Shown: positions 7,504 to 18,052, counted from the stretch's first letter. The stretch: DNA of 23,831 nt from Piromyces finnis (GCA_002104945.1 MCFH01000149.1:1-23831); one strand, 5' to 3'. A program made the numbers and translations. Notes: a model not told the origin generated them from the sequence alone.

Positions 7504-8560
7504 ATTTTTGATAAAGAATGAAATTTATAAATAGTGAATTAATAGAATAGCTGATTTTAATGTCACGAATACTAGTGAAATTACAATTTCAAGATCACTT
7601 GGAATTGTGAAATCACTTATGAAAATTCAAAATCAACAAATATTTTATTTTCAAATAAATTATAAAATTTTATTAAGAAATATTTAAAAATTTAGAAAAG
7701 GTTAAAATATGACCTTAACCCTTAATAATTTTTATAATAAATAACTTTAACCCTTATCGTTAAAATGGAATAAGAAAAAACACGCGTATCTCCTCAACGA
7801 ATGACGATTTTTGAATAATAATATTTTGGTTATAATTACGTTCGTTAGAAAGCCACGCTCGAGACAAACAACATATCTTAAAATCAGGTCAATATCTCTG
7901 CTGGTTCACGAGATATTCCAATTTAAAGATATTTTGTTAGCAATGATTAATTGTTTATTCAGAGAATGATCACCCCTGATATATCAAACATAAATCATTC
8001 ACTCAAAGTATAAAAAATTATTGTTTAATTAAATTAAAATTATTTTCCGGAACTAATTAACTTTATTTTATAATAATTATTTCAATAACATAATTTATAA
8101 TCTTTGAACTAGAGGATTATAATTATTAATATTATATTCAATGAATTATATTATAATTAAGAAATAATTAATATTATAAATATATAAACAATAGTTATTT
8201 TTAATAATTAGTAGTAAGTCTTAAGTTTAGCCTTAGTATTATAAAATATATTATGAATATAATCATGTACTAAAAAGTTATTTTAGTATTAAATGTAAAA
8301 TTACAAATAGTATAAATAGTTTAGAATAGTTTTATGAATTAAATCTTTGTAAAGATTATTATCTTATTAATACTTAATAAGTATTACTATTAAATAATCT
8401 TATTATTATATATATTCTTTAAATAAAATAAAAAGGAATTATTTTAACTATAATACATAATATAATTATTCATTTATAAATCAATTAAGATTATTTTAAT
8501 AAAACATTTTTTTTTCTAACCTAGTTATCTTTTAACCTTTTATTTAATTTGATATTTTAA
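7495..8560 (+). repeat. Solo or remnant LTR, plus strand, related to the Ty3 LTR
   Basis: On the plus strand a reversed U3 block (7591-7916, copy B) is followed by TATAAATAG (8311-8319) and AATCTTTGTAAAGATT (8342-8357). The same order is seen on the minus strand of the LTR at 4211-5075. The start may be TGTGACAAAA at 7495 or TGATAAAG near 7508; the 3' limit is not visible and 8560 is only a guess. No internal coding region follows it. Confidence 0.5.
7591..7916 (-). repeat. U3 block, copy B
   Basis: On the minus strand: ATATCTCGTGAACCAGC from 7916, CTTTCTAACGAACG near 7855-7842, AAGGGTTAA at 7755-7747 and again at 7723-7715, and CCAAGTGATCTT at 7602-7591. The last 12-mer recurs exactly at 18421-18432 (plus) in copy C. 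In this copy the two AAGGGTTAA elements are in direct orientation, whereas copies A and C carry one of them inverted. Confidence 0.6.
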
Positions 8561-10307
8561 TATTAAATTATAAGTTTAGTAAAACTTTTACATTTAAAAT
8601 TATATAAATTAAAATAATAGTAAATAATCAAAATAATATAAAATATAAATGTTTAATTAAATTTTAAAAATGTAAAATAGAAACAACTTTTGTTTATAAA
8701 CAAACTTAAATGTAATTATTTATTATAATTAGAAATAGAAAATATTATTTTTAAAGATTGTTACTAATTAGCCAGGAAAATTAGAATATTTTAAAATTAT
8801 AATAAATTAATATATATTTTTTTTTATATAATACATAGCGAGATGTATTATATATTTATTTTAAATAAATAAACTAATATTATAAAACAAGATGTGTTTT
8901 TAAAACTTTAAATTTTATTTATAAATTATATAAAACTTGTAGAATGAGCAAGTAAAAATAAATCATTCAAATACACACCAAATATACCACTTTCTAAGCT
9001 TATTTAGAATTAAGGTATATTTGAACGTGTGTCATTTTTGTGTAAGAAATAATAATTATTTGATACATAATTAATATTTCTTAGTTAAAATCATTAATTA
9101 TTAATCATTAATTAATGTTATTAATATTAGTTTATTTAAATAATTATTCTTATTTAAATTTATTTTAATTATTTATTTTCACTTAATTTTAATATCTTAA
9201 ATTACATTTAGCCATTTAATTATATTATTCATTAATATTTTATTTAATATTTTTATTAATTATATTTATGCATTTAATTAATTAATTAATTACTTTTATT
9301 TAACTTTATATTTTTATCAAATATATTTTATTTATTTAATTAATTACTTTAAAATAATTATTCATTGTTTAGGAATCGATATTTTAAGGTTTTTTCCAAT
9401 TTCTAAAATAATTGGTTTTACTTAAAATATACGATGATCAATATGTATAGAATGTTGATCGAACTTTGTTTAGGTTTTTCTTCTAATCTTTTCCTAAACA
9501 AAAAATTATTTTGTTAAGATTAGATAAAATTTTAATTTAAACTTTAAATTTATTAAATAATATAAATAAGATTCTTGATTCTCTTCTAAGGAATCAAGAG
9601 TTATTATTATAAGAAACAAATTATAATAATAAAAGTGTTTTTAATTTTATTTTACTTAACTTAGTTATAATAAAACATATTAACTTATTAAAGTGTAAAA
9701 TTATTTCTACTCTTATAATAAACTCGAACTTAAAGATAAGTATTAATATTTATTTTTTTTTATTCTCAATTTATCAATAAATTGTAGTTAATAATTCTAT
9801 TATATAATAATTTATAATGGAATTATTACATTTTGATACAGTAGAAAATATTATCTTAATTCTATAAATGAATATAGAAAGTGATAATATTGTATCTAAA
9901 ATTTAATAAATAAAAATAAATAAGAAAATAAAAATAGAATAAATGATTTTTATACTTGTTCATTTGCAAGTGTTAGTTAGTTTTTAATATAAAATGTTAT
10001 TTTATTTAATTATAAAATTATTATATTATCATATTATTTAATAACTCTAGTATTATTAAATAATTAAAATTTAATACATCTAGTATGTATTATAAATGTT
10101 GTAAAATAAATATTGTTTTATTAAGTATAAATATCTAATTTTTCTCTCTTGGATAATTAGTAACCATAATATATAAATTTAATATAACTATATCTAATTT
10201 TTATGGATTATTAGGAACATCTTTTAAAATAAAATAATTCTATTACTATTTATATAAAATTATTATTTTAAAGTATAAATATAAACAAATATAAACTATT
10301 TAATTTA

Positions 10308-10338
<31 letters not shown>

Positions 10339-10413
10339 TTTACATTTATAATTTTTAATTTAATAATTTTATACAAGTTAATTATTTTAATTTTTAACTA
10401 TCTGTGTTTTAAT
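8561..10413. other. AT-rich DNA between the inverted arms, no gene seen
   Basis: I find no ORF and no RNA gene. It carries several good inverted repeats: 8973-9032 (CAAATATACC/GGTATATTTG with ACACAC/GTGTGT outside), 9574-9598 (CTTGATTC/GAATCAAG), and 9835-9896 (three nested stem segments). It may be the decayed interior of a retroelement whose LTR remnants lie at both ends. Confidence 0.5.
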
Positions 10414-10438
10414 ATTATTATTATTATTATTATTATTA
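10414..10438. repeat. (ATT)8 microsatellite
   Basis: Eight ATT units followed by ATAAATTCATAATTTATAAA, the same flank as at 5204-5223. This marks a duplicated intergenic segment. Confidence 0.8.
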
Positions 10439-10605
10439 TAAATTCATAATTTATAAATTTAATTATTTATCATGATATAAAAATAATATGTGACTTGAGC
10501 ATATTATTATATTAGTAATTTTTCCTAATATTAAATTTATATAGATTTATTATAATATTAATTATTTCTACAATGTATAAGAATATAATGTAAATGTACG
10601 ACAAA

Positions 10606-10890
10606 TGTAATATCATGTAATGTAAAAGAGCATTGTAAATGAATGATCCATATAGTTCCAGCCTTATAATTGGTCAATTAATTATTAAGTAAGCCTCATT
10701 AGTATAAATAGACTAGAATAAATATTATTAAAAAGGGCTTCTTGTTTTAGTTAGAATTTTAATATTTGACAACGACAGAACGTTTTAGTATTTAGACAGA
10801 ATAGAAATATTGGAACGTTATAAATAAATTATTAATAAAATATATATTAATTAAAGTTTAATTCTTTCTACATAAAATTAACCCGTATCA
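10606..10890 (+). repeat. LTR-like promoter block (limits uncertain)
   Basis: It contains TATAAATAG at 10703-10711 in the context AGTATAAATAGACTAGAATA, close to AGTATAAATAGTTTAGAATA of the plus-strand LTR at 8309. It ends ACCCGTATCA immediately before the right inverted arm. The possible start TGTAATATC at 10606 would give a TG..CA unit of 285 bp. I see no target-site duplication, so the limits are a guess. Confidence 0.35.
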
Positions 10891-10895
10891 ATCAA

Positions 10896-11424
10896 TTTGT
10901 CACAATAACATATATAAAAATTTAAAAAATTTGGACACATGGAAAAAATTTATTTTTTAAATTTTTATTAAAAAAATTCAAAGTATAAAATTTCTAATAT
11001 TTGAAATTATTAAAATTTTTTTAAAATTATTAAAATTTTATTATTAAAAATTTTATTTTAAATTTATTAACTATTTACAATAATTATATTACTTATTAAT
11101 TTATAAAAATTAAGTATTTTATAATTGAACAATAATTAATTAAAATTAAAAAATGTAACAATTAAAATTGTTCATGTATAAAAAGAACAAAAATTGACAA
11201 AAATTACGAAGCTTTAGCGTTAGTAATTTTTAACTTAAATTTAATAAAATTTATAAACTCCAATAAAACCTAAAACTTTAAAAATTTTAATATTTTTAAT
11301 AACTTAATATATGCTGATATTAAGTTATTGCTAAAATAAAAATATTATTTAATTTTCTTTATATAAATATTATAAGCTTAACGCCTTCAATAGGAAAGCG
11401 TATTATATTTGTTAATTAATATAT
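10896..11424. repeat. Right arm of the large inverted repeat
   Basis: Reverse-complement partner of 6934-7503. Inner end TTTGTCACAATAACATATAT, outer end ATTAATTAATATA. It carries the same hairpins (11298-11329 and 11381-11401). Outside the arm the sequence changes abruptly into the leader of another LTR element, so 11424/11425 is a sharp junction. A TA duplication at the two outer ends is possible (TA-TATTAATTAA on both sides) but weak in such AT-rich DNA. Confidence 0.9.
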
Positions 11425-12146
11425 GTAAAGTGGGCTAGGATTGGTATGTAACTTGGTCAGAATGTTTCATATAATATAACTTAATTTACCAATAAAATAT
11501 TAAACTTATTTATTATTAAACCTTTTCTTCAGAACTTATTAAAGAATTTAAATAATACTAATTTAAAATTAAATAGGTTTTTATATTTAAAATAAAAATT
11601 TTAATATAATTTAATTACGAAATTTGTTTATTAATTATTTGTTTATGAAGATAATATTTATTAAGTTATATTATAGTTAACAATTAATAATTAATAATCT
11701 TACAAAGAATTTCAAAATTGATTTCAATTCTTTGTTTAAATACTTTTTCTTACATATAATAAAATTACATTGATATTAATATTGATATTAATAATAAAGA
11801 TAAAAATAAAATAATTTTAAATTAAAATATTAATAATTGATATTGATATTAATAATATGAATTCATATGATAGATCTTAAGATTAATCTTTTAAATTGCT
11901 TTTAAAATAAAAGTATTGTTTTAACCATTTTAAATTGTAAATATTTAATATTATAAATTGAGAATAACAATTACTGATACTAATTATATATTCTCATGAT
12001 TAATTAATTAATATTATAACTAATGATTTTTGATCCAAAGGCTTTTTGGCTTGATTATGATTAAGGTTATTAATCAAAATTATTTGAAAAATTATTAATT
12101 GATTTTTATAATTGATTAGGTTTGTAATCAAGAATATTTATTATCT
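11425..12146 (-). repeat. Second minus-strand LTR with leader stub, 3' part (split by the LINE)
   Basis: The LTR end is TG at 11463 on the plus strand. On the minus strand it is followed by TTCTGACC and CATACCAATCC, close to the bases after the first LTR. Further in, AATCTTACAAAGAATT (11696-11711) matches AATCTTTACAAAGAATT of the first LTR, and CATATGAT and TAACCATTTTA also align. The leader stub breaks off at the inverted arm (11424). The rest of the LTR resumes at 18053, beyond the LINE. Confidence 0.6.
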
Positions 12147-12156
12147 AACCTTATTT

Positions 12157-12159
<3 letters not shown>
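12147..12159. repeat. Target-site duplication of the LINE, left copy
   Basis: AACCTTATTTAAT directly precedes the poly(T) run. The same 13 bases stand at 18040-18052, just past the LINE 5' end. Target-primed reverse transcription makes such duplications. Confidence 0.85.

Positions 12160-12188
<29 letters not shown>
12159..12188 (-). repeat. Poly(A) tail of the LINE (T30 on the plus strand)
   Basis: Thirty uninterrupted T at the left end of the element, with the target-site duplication directly outside. This fixes the 3' end of the element. Confidence 0.92.
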
Positions 12189-12191
<3 letters not shown>

Positions 12192-12824
12192 CTAGGAAGA
12201 GAATACACATCTTTTATTTATTTACTTATTTAATTAGTGATATTACATAATATTAGGTGATAATACATATTGATATAATAAATAATAAATAAAAATAATA
12301 AAATATATATAAATAAAAATATAAATATAAAAAATATAAAATAATTATTAAGTTGCATAAAAGTTCAATGAACTCTGCAATTTGTACTGTGTGGGATTGG
12401 TCCCTACCTAATAAATTAAATGAAATAAAAAAAAGAAGTAACATCAGGTATGATAGTGTGGTGTCCACTAAACTCTCCCATGAGTTCATAATGTTTTCAT
12501 TCGAATTTGAGGAAATACTAACATTGAACCCTATGTACGGAACATTGGAAATGTTCCTTTGCCATATCGGTACGACGTCGGCGCTCTTGATTACGTTAGG
12601 TATCTTACTAAACCTATCAAAAAGTAGCTTCATAGAGCTACTAATGATAGGGATTGTTTTAGTAAGAAAAGCCGCGAGACCCTCTACATATGGAACATGA
12701 GACCCCGATGAACTGTAAAGCTGTTCATTCAAATGTCTTTGTTCCGCCTTATCGATTTGTAGCTCATCATAAGCTAAAGTTCCACCAAGAAGGAACGTAA
12801 AAATATAGTTATAAATTGTTTTTC

Positions 12825-13250
12825 TTACTTCCGTTTCGGGGAGTAAGTATGTGATGAATTGATTCTTATATTTATTGTAAAAAGGGTAAAAAGATCGTCA
12901 AGAAAGCTAAGTGAAGAAGCTCTGTATTCAGAGAATGCAGAACATTCTAATATCCAATGGTAAAAAGATTGTTCGTCATATCCGCAACATGGACAGACAC
13001 GAGGGCAGTCAGGAGTAACTCTATTACTGGCAATAGCAATTCGGGTAGTATTTTCATAACCGCATCGAATACGAATAATCCAGGTAATTCCTAAATTTAA
13101 GTGAGGTTTGTTGAGACCGATATGCATTAGGCGATTTGAATTAAGGAATTTGTTGTTAGTATATCTGAGGGCTTTACTTCCATTATTTAGGCTACTATTA
13201 TTCCAATAATATTCTCTAATATCTTTAGTACTTTTAATATTTATTTTCAT
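12825..13250 (-). pseudogene. LINE C-terminal zinc-finger region
   Basis: Contains CPCCGYDEQSFYHWILEC, a C-x2-C-x8-H-x4-C finger of the kind found after the RT in many LINEs, where it contributes to RNA and target binding. The frame ends at a stop at 12825, while the next part of the protein (TEVRKTIYNYIFTFLLGG) is read in another frame from about 12850 on. This is one of the frameshifts. Confidence 0.85.
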
Positions 13251-13369
13251 AAGTTCTTATGTAGTGAACAAGATTCTTTGGCCCAAGAGTAATGAGACAT
13301 GGGAGGAATAGATCGGACGAGATCTTTAATTATACAATTTGATTTTCTCCATTTAACAAAGCATTTCAC

Positions 13370-14700
13370 TTGTTGGCAGCACAAATACCTGAAAGGGTAG
13401 GAAACTTCATATCTCTTGTAAAAGCATACAGACTAATAAATGAATTTCGTTCAAAAACAAAATCTTTGTTATTAAAACTTTTATTGTGAAAGCTATTGAC
13501 ACTCCATAAAACAGCAGTATTGATAAGAGATTGGACTCTTCTAGTTCTATTTTTGTTGGAACCAAGCAAAGGAGCATAATAAGAGACTTTGCTTAAAATA
13601 TAGGAATGAATTACTATGTTTTTAAGCCAATAGGAACACAATTGTTGGTGAGGAAGTTCTTAAAAGAGAATAAAGATTTCTGAACTTTTTTGTACATATT
13701 AGACAGAATAGGAGTCAAAGAAAGATCTTCGTCGAATGGGATCCAAGATAAGTATAGCAAGAAACCTTTGGAATCGAGTACATACCGATGTAAAATGTTG
13801 GGTCGACATAACTAGGGGATCTATTAAAGTTGATAGGTTTAACAACAATAGTTGCACATTTATTTATTCCAAAAGACATTTCATTTAAATTAGCCCAATC
13901 AAGGACCAGATGATCATCTTTTGAAGGTTCTTCTTACTAGGAACAATCAAACAATGTCATCTGCGAAAAGGCCACCACAACAACGTTTATTACCTAAGCT
14001 AACTCCAAGCCTTTCACATTTATTTAAAATATCATTGATAAAGAGGTTAAACAGTATAGGAGAAAGAGGACATCCTTGTCTTACACCACGGTTTATAGGG
14101 AATTCATTGAAAGCATATCCAAGAAACGTGCACGAGCTTAGAGGTAAAGTAGAGATTATTGAGAAAATCAAAACATTTACCACGTATACCTAATTATATA
14201 ACTTTGTAAGGATATTAAAAAATAGGAACTGAGTCGTATGCTTTTTTAAGGTCTAGAAAGGCGACATAAGTGGCTTTTCCTTTAAATTTTCTTCTTTGAC
14301 AGATTTCTCTAATGGAAAATAAATAAGCTAATACATTCTTCTTTATTGCGAAAACCAAATTGCTCAGGTCTTATAAATTATGAGAAAGAGCATACTTTGA
14401 AATTCTATTAGTTACAATTTTGAAATGATTTTAAGACCTACATTGATGAGAGAAATACCACGATAATTATTACAGTCTGAAAGATCGCCTTTCTTTGGAA
14501 TAGAAACAATGGAAGCAGAGTTCCATTTCAAAGGAAAGGAACATTCCAGATTTTATTAAAAATAATTTAAGACAATTTCCAGCAGCCTTATGTTCTTTCT
14601 CCAGTTCTTAGTTACAAAAGAAAGCTTTGAAAAAATTCAATTGGGATACCATCGGGACCTGGAGCCTTGTTATTCTTCATTGACAGAACAACATTTCTAA
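13370..14700 (-). pseudogene. LINE reverse transcriptase domain
   Basis: Motifs on the minus strand: NNKAPGPDGIPIEFF (about 14674-14630), FLDLKKAYDSV with the first catalytic Asp (about 14259-14228), GVRQGCPLSPILFN (about 14090-14040), and FADDIV with the Asp pair (13964-13947), followed immediately by TGA in that frame. The next frame continues with the thumb-like region to the stop near 13366. The catalytic Asp triad is present at sequence level but cannot be made as one protein. Confidence 0.93.
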
Positions 14701-15399
14701 TTTCCTCAATAGAAATGGGACCATTTATATTCATGCTATTGATTGATATGGTTGAATTGGAAGGCTCTTTCCCAGTAACCACGATTAAGCTGTGATTTGT
14801 AAATCAGATGCAAGATTTTCATAATGTTCAGCCCACGTTTTAATTGTTCTTGAGGAGTAAATAAATCCTTGCCATTCTTGTCCTTAATAGTTGAAACATG
14901 GGAGGACGAATAACTTGGTTTGGCAAGTTTTTTAAGGCTTTCCAACCTTGTCTAAAGCTTTTATCAATAAAATGTTTACCAATAGAAACAATATTAGCTT
15001 TATAGAGATTGGATCTGAATTTACTCTTAACCTTTTTGATGGTATTACATAGATTTTGGTATATGGAGAACTGGTTAAGATAATTTTCCATGTCAGTGCA
15101 ATCTGAAAGGGGCTTAATATTTTTGTAGCCAGGTGTTTTTTCATGTGATAAGTTTTTGATGTATTGAGGGCAATGGAATGCTGGACCTTTTAAATCTGCA
15201 GGCACAATGGCTTTTATTTCTTTACCTATAGTTTTGGAAGTATCTAAAAATCTTGAAACCATATCGTCAGCCGAAAGGCTATCGCAATTAGCTTCAAGCT
15301 CGGAAGCTAGAACAGCAAAGTAATTACTAGTAAGAATGTCAGAACACTTTGTGTTACAGATATGACTTGACCACTTAAAGGTCTTCTTAGGCTTTTTGA

Positions 15400-16110
15400 A
15401 ACCATCCGAAGAGTCTTTTTTACAAGACCAAGGATCGGTTTGTGATCAGAAACATCGTGGAAAACTTCGGCAAACTGAAGATTTGTTTATGTGTTCTGTC
15501 ATAGCTTGTTGTATATAATATGATCAATGCATGAAAATTTAGATCCTTTTTCCCAGGTAAAATTATACCAGTTAACTCAGCCATAGTCCAATCCGGGAAG
15601 TGTTGTGATATATAAGATTTGATTTTTATAGCTGACATATTAAAGTCTCCTACAAGGATAGCTGGGTGGTTGAATTTTTTATGCGTTGTTAACCACTTAT
15701 CAAGTTCATCAAAGGCAATTAATCTAGCATCCGGCCATCTAGTTTACGGAAGTAAATATTACGATGGTACATCTCTGGTTCCAAAATGACAATATTGTAA
15801 CTGAAATGATGTAGTTATATAGAAGAGGTTCAGGAGTAAAGGAACAAGAGTTATGAACACCAATGTAAAGTCCTCTCATACCTGGAACTTAGGATTAGCA
15901 CGTCTGTGTACTGGTTTATAGTTCGGTAGGCATGGGGAGGAAATTGCATTACCACAGAGGAATTGACTGTTACCTACTTCTTGAAGACAGACACATACAG
16001 GTTTGAAAACAGAGATGAAGTATAAAAACCGTCCTTTTTCTCCGGGTTCCAAACATTGATGTTCCAACAAGTACATAAGTTGAAAAAGGAAGCATTAGAG
16101 CTTAGATGAC
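15400..16110 (-). pseudogene. LINE endonuclease domain (APE / exonuclease-endonuclease-phosphatase fold)
   Basis: Motifs in order on the minus strand: a start WNINVWNPEKKDGF in one frame; PVCVCLQEVG near 16000 in the next, carrying the catalytic Glu of the fold; RGLYIGVHNSCS near 15870; AILVGDFNMS with GDFN at 15650-15639; and SDHKPI at 15450-15433, the classic C-terminal Asp-His motif. The known order LQE…GDFN…SDH is complete, spread over different frames. This places the element among APE-bearing LINEs and excludes the restriction-like endonuclease type. Confidence 0.9.
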
Positions 16111-16506
16111 TAAAATAGAAATCGTCAGAGAGTGGACCAGTAGTAGATTTGATAGATCGTTTGTTATTGTATGATCTATTGTTTTGAGCTTATCAATGAA
16201 TTTCCAAGATATTTTACTAGAGATAGGGAGTTTTTCAGAAAGTGAGTGTATAAGTAACATGGCTTAAGCGGGCATTTTCCATTGACTTTTAGAATGAAAT
16301 AGGTACGAGTGATTGTGAATATTTTTGGTGAGGGATTGAAGAATATCATTGAAAGGTTGAATGTCCTTTAAAAGAAATTCCATTAGTCGTTGTTTTGACC
16401 ATGAACTAAGATCATGGATAAAAATTAGATATGATTTATTGGAGTTAGATCCGAAGAAACGAAGACCACGTCGTAAGGTAGGTACAGTACAATTGGTATT
16501 GTTCAT

Positions 16507-17792
16507 TTTGAAAGAACTTATTATGACAATAGATATTAATAATTTGAAGTATTGATATAATGATATAAATAAGATAATGAAATAAAATATATAGTAAAAT
16601 AAAAATAATAATAGTAAAGACGGATATATTATATAGCTAGTGGATTATTTGTCAAACAATATTTTAAATTTATAACTGGAAAAGTGGCTAAGTTGTTGAC
16701 AAACTTAGTTCTAACTCTACTGAAGACTTTAAACGGGAAGATAAATTTTGAATATCTATCACTTTGGATTTCTGTATTATAACTGTATTTTGAAAGCTCT
16801 TTATATTTATAAGAATTGTATAATTTATTGGATGATTATTGTATTGTGTTGATTCTGATTGTTGAATTGAAATTCATTTAGGTTGTTTATGTTGTAAGGT
16901 AGAGAGATAATAAGAGTGAAAAGTTGTTATATCAAAAATAATGGAAAAAAAGTTGAAGAATTTTGGGTAAACATAATAAAATTTTTTTTTTTTAAAAGAT
17001 AAAATTGAAACAAGAGTAGTATTTACAATATAAAAATAGAATACTCGATTTTCCAGGATAGAAGCTTTGATAATAAAAATGTTAAAGAAAAAAAGGTGTT
17101 AATACTTACCATAATAGTCCATAATAAACCTAATTAAGTTATACAGATATATAAATATACATATAATATAAAGTATAAGAAATATATATATATATAGAAA
17201 AGAGATAGAAAAAGTATACAAAAGAATGTTAGTAGAAAAGAGATTCCTTGGAAAATCTAGAGTTACAAAAAAAAATAAGAAATAAAAAAGATATTACTAG
17301 AATCATATAAAATCATAAAGGAAAAATAAAAAAGCCGCGCCCCTCGAAAATAATAAAAATAGAAAAAAAAATAAAAGATTAATATGATTATAGTAATGAA
17401 AGCCGCACCCCACACGAAACTCAAGAATAAATGAAAGGAATAACAAACTAACTGAAAAAACAAAATATCTGACATCTGACTAATCAACATATAAAGAATA
17501 AAAAAGGAATAAAAGAACAAAGAGAATAAGTAGTAAACTGGGATAACAAATTATCGATGAAAGCTAAAATAAAAATGAAATCAAGAAATATTCAAAATCA
17601 GTATTTAATACTACTGAATCAAACAATTTTAAGTTTAAAATAATATGTTATAAAGGTTGTTAAAGCAACTACTATCTAAAAAAAAGTTGAAGGTGTAAGG
17701 GATATATGATATAACAACTAACACTCAAATTATCGACTCTGTTCGCTCAGTACCATGAGCTTAGTCCTAATAATATTTCCAAATAAAGACTT
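16507..17792 (-). other. LINE 5' UTR, no convincing gene
   Basis: AT-rich with a few GC-containing patches. Its only long ORF (17520-17263, minus) is hydrophobic Phe/Tyr-rich low-complexity and I do not regard it as a gene. Two patches reading AAGCCGCGCCCC and AAGCCGCACCCC on the plus strand stand about 70 bases apart (17333 and 17401). The 17738-17792 end contains CTCAGTACCATGAGC, so it looks like a decayed part of another 5' monomer. Confidence 0.6.
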
Positions 17793-18039
17793 ACCAAGCA
17801 TCCATTGCGCAATACTTGGATTTAATTCTTTCTACTCTCTCAGTACCATGAGCATGAGTAGACCCCCTTGAGAAACTCCATTTATTAAATAAATGAAGGC
17901 ACGTTCCTAAGAGGGCACCAAGCATCCATTGCGCAATACTTGGATTTAATTCTTTCTACTCTCTCAGTACCATGAGCATGAGTAGACCCCCTTGAGAAAC
18001 TACATTTATTAAATAAATGAAGGCACGTTCCCAAGAGGG
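17793..18039 (-). repeat. Two tandem 124-bp monomers at the LINE 5' end (likely promoter units)
   Basis: Copy 1 is 17793-17916 and copy 2 is 17917-18040, with only about three differences. Each monomer carries the palindrome ATTGCGCAAT inside CCAAG…CTTGG; a nested stem TCTACTC/GAGTAGA with CTCA/TGAG (17831-17862 in copy 1); and a palindrome CATTTATTAAATAAATG within an imperfect stem CCCCCTTGAGAA/TTCCCAAGAGGG. The array ends exactly at the target-site duplication, so it is the 5' end of the element. Tandem 5' monomers acting as promoters are known in some LINEs, such as mouse L1; that role here is inferred. Confidence 0.85.
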
Positions 18040-18052
18040 AACCTTATTTAAT
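18040..18052. repeat. Target-site duplication of the LINE, right copy
   Basis: AACCTTATTTAAT, equal to 12147-12159. It starts at the base after the last monomer, which fixes the LINE 5' end to within about one base. Confidence 0.85.

Larger units (their letters stand above)
12253..16506 (-). pseudogene. LINE ORF (endonuclease-reverse transcriptase), broken by multiple frameshifts
   Basis: The reading starts at ATG 16506 (MNNTNCTVPTLRRGL…) and moves among all three minus frames. In order: a 5' extension of unknown role (16506-16110); APE-type endonuclease (about 16110-15400); RT (about 14700-13370); a C-terminal zinc-finger part (13250-12825); and a tail continuing in another frame (about 12850-12253) whose last part is low-complexity. 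The intact protein would nick target DNA and copy the element RNA from the nick. At least seven frame changes and several stops prevent expression. No separate nucleic-acid-binding ORF1 could be recognised upstream. Confidence 0.9.
12159..18039 (-). mobile_element. APE-type LINE (non-LTR retrotransposon), full length but decayed
   Basis: The element is 5.88 kb. On the minus strand it runs from tandem 5' monomers (18039) through a 5' UTR and one long degenerate ORF (endonuclease, RT, zinc finger) to a 3' A run of 30 (12188-12159). A 13-bp target-site duplication flanks it. It lies inside the U3 region of an older LTR, so it is younger than that insertion. Many frameshifts in the ORF mean this copy is dead. 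The presence of the 5' monomers shows that it was not 5'-truncated when it inserted. Confidence 0.9.

Noticed and set aside
10606-10890. Confident 285-bp LTR with target-site duplication
   Set aside because: TG..CA ends can be chosen, but no matching 4-6 bp duplication flanks them; kept only as a low-confidence LTR-like block.
12353-12700. Plus-strand ORF of 115 residues
   Set aside because: It is antisense to the C-terminal part of the LINE protein and has no independent support.
17101-17110. GGTAAGTATT on the minus strand (and GGTAAGTC near 17793) as 5' splice sites in the LINE 5' UTR
   Set aside because: They match the consensus, but I see no convincing branch point and acceptor pair, and such matches are easy by chance here.
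17263-17520. 85-residue minus-strand ORF, Phe/Tyr-rich, that could look like a membrane protein
   Set aside because: Its composition follows from A-rich DNA on the other strand, and it sits in the LINE 5' UTR with no recognisable motif.
17793-18040. Tandem repeats as a CRISPR array
   Set aside because: There are only two units of 124 bp with no unique spacers, in a eukaryotic LINE; they are 5' monomers.
17793-18040. Hammerhead or other small self-cleaving ribozyme in the monomers
   Set aside because: Despite CTTGAGAAAC and several stems, I could not place the conserved core (CUGANGA plus GAAA with a cleavage site) on either strand.
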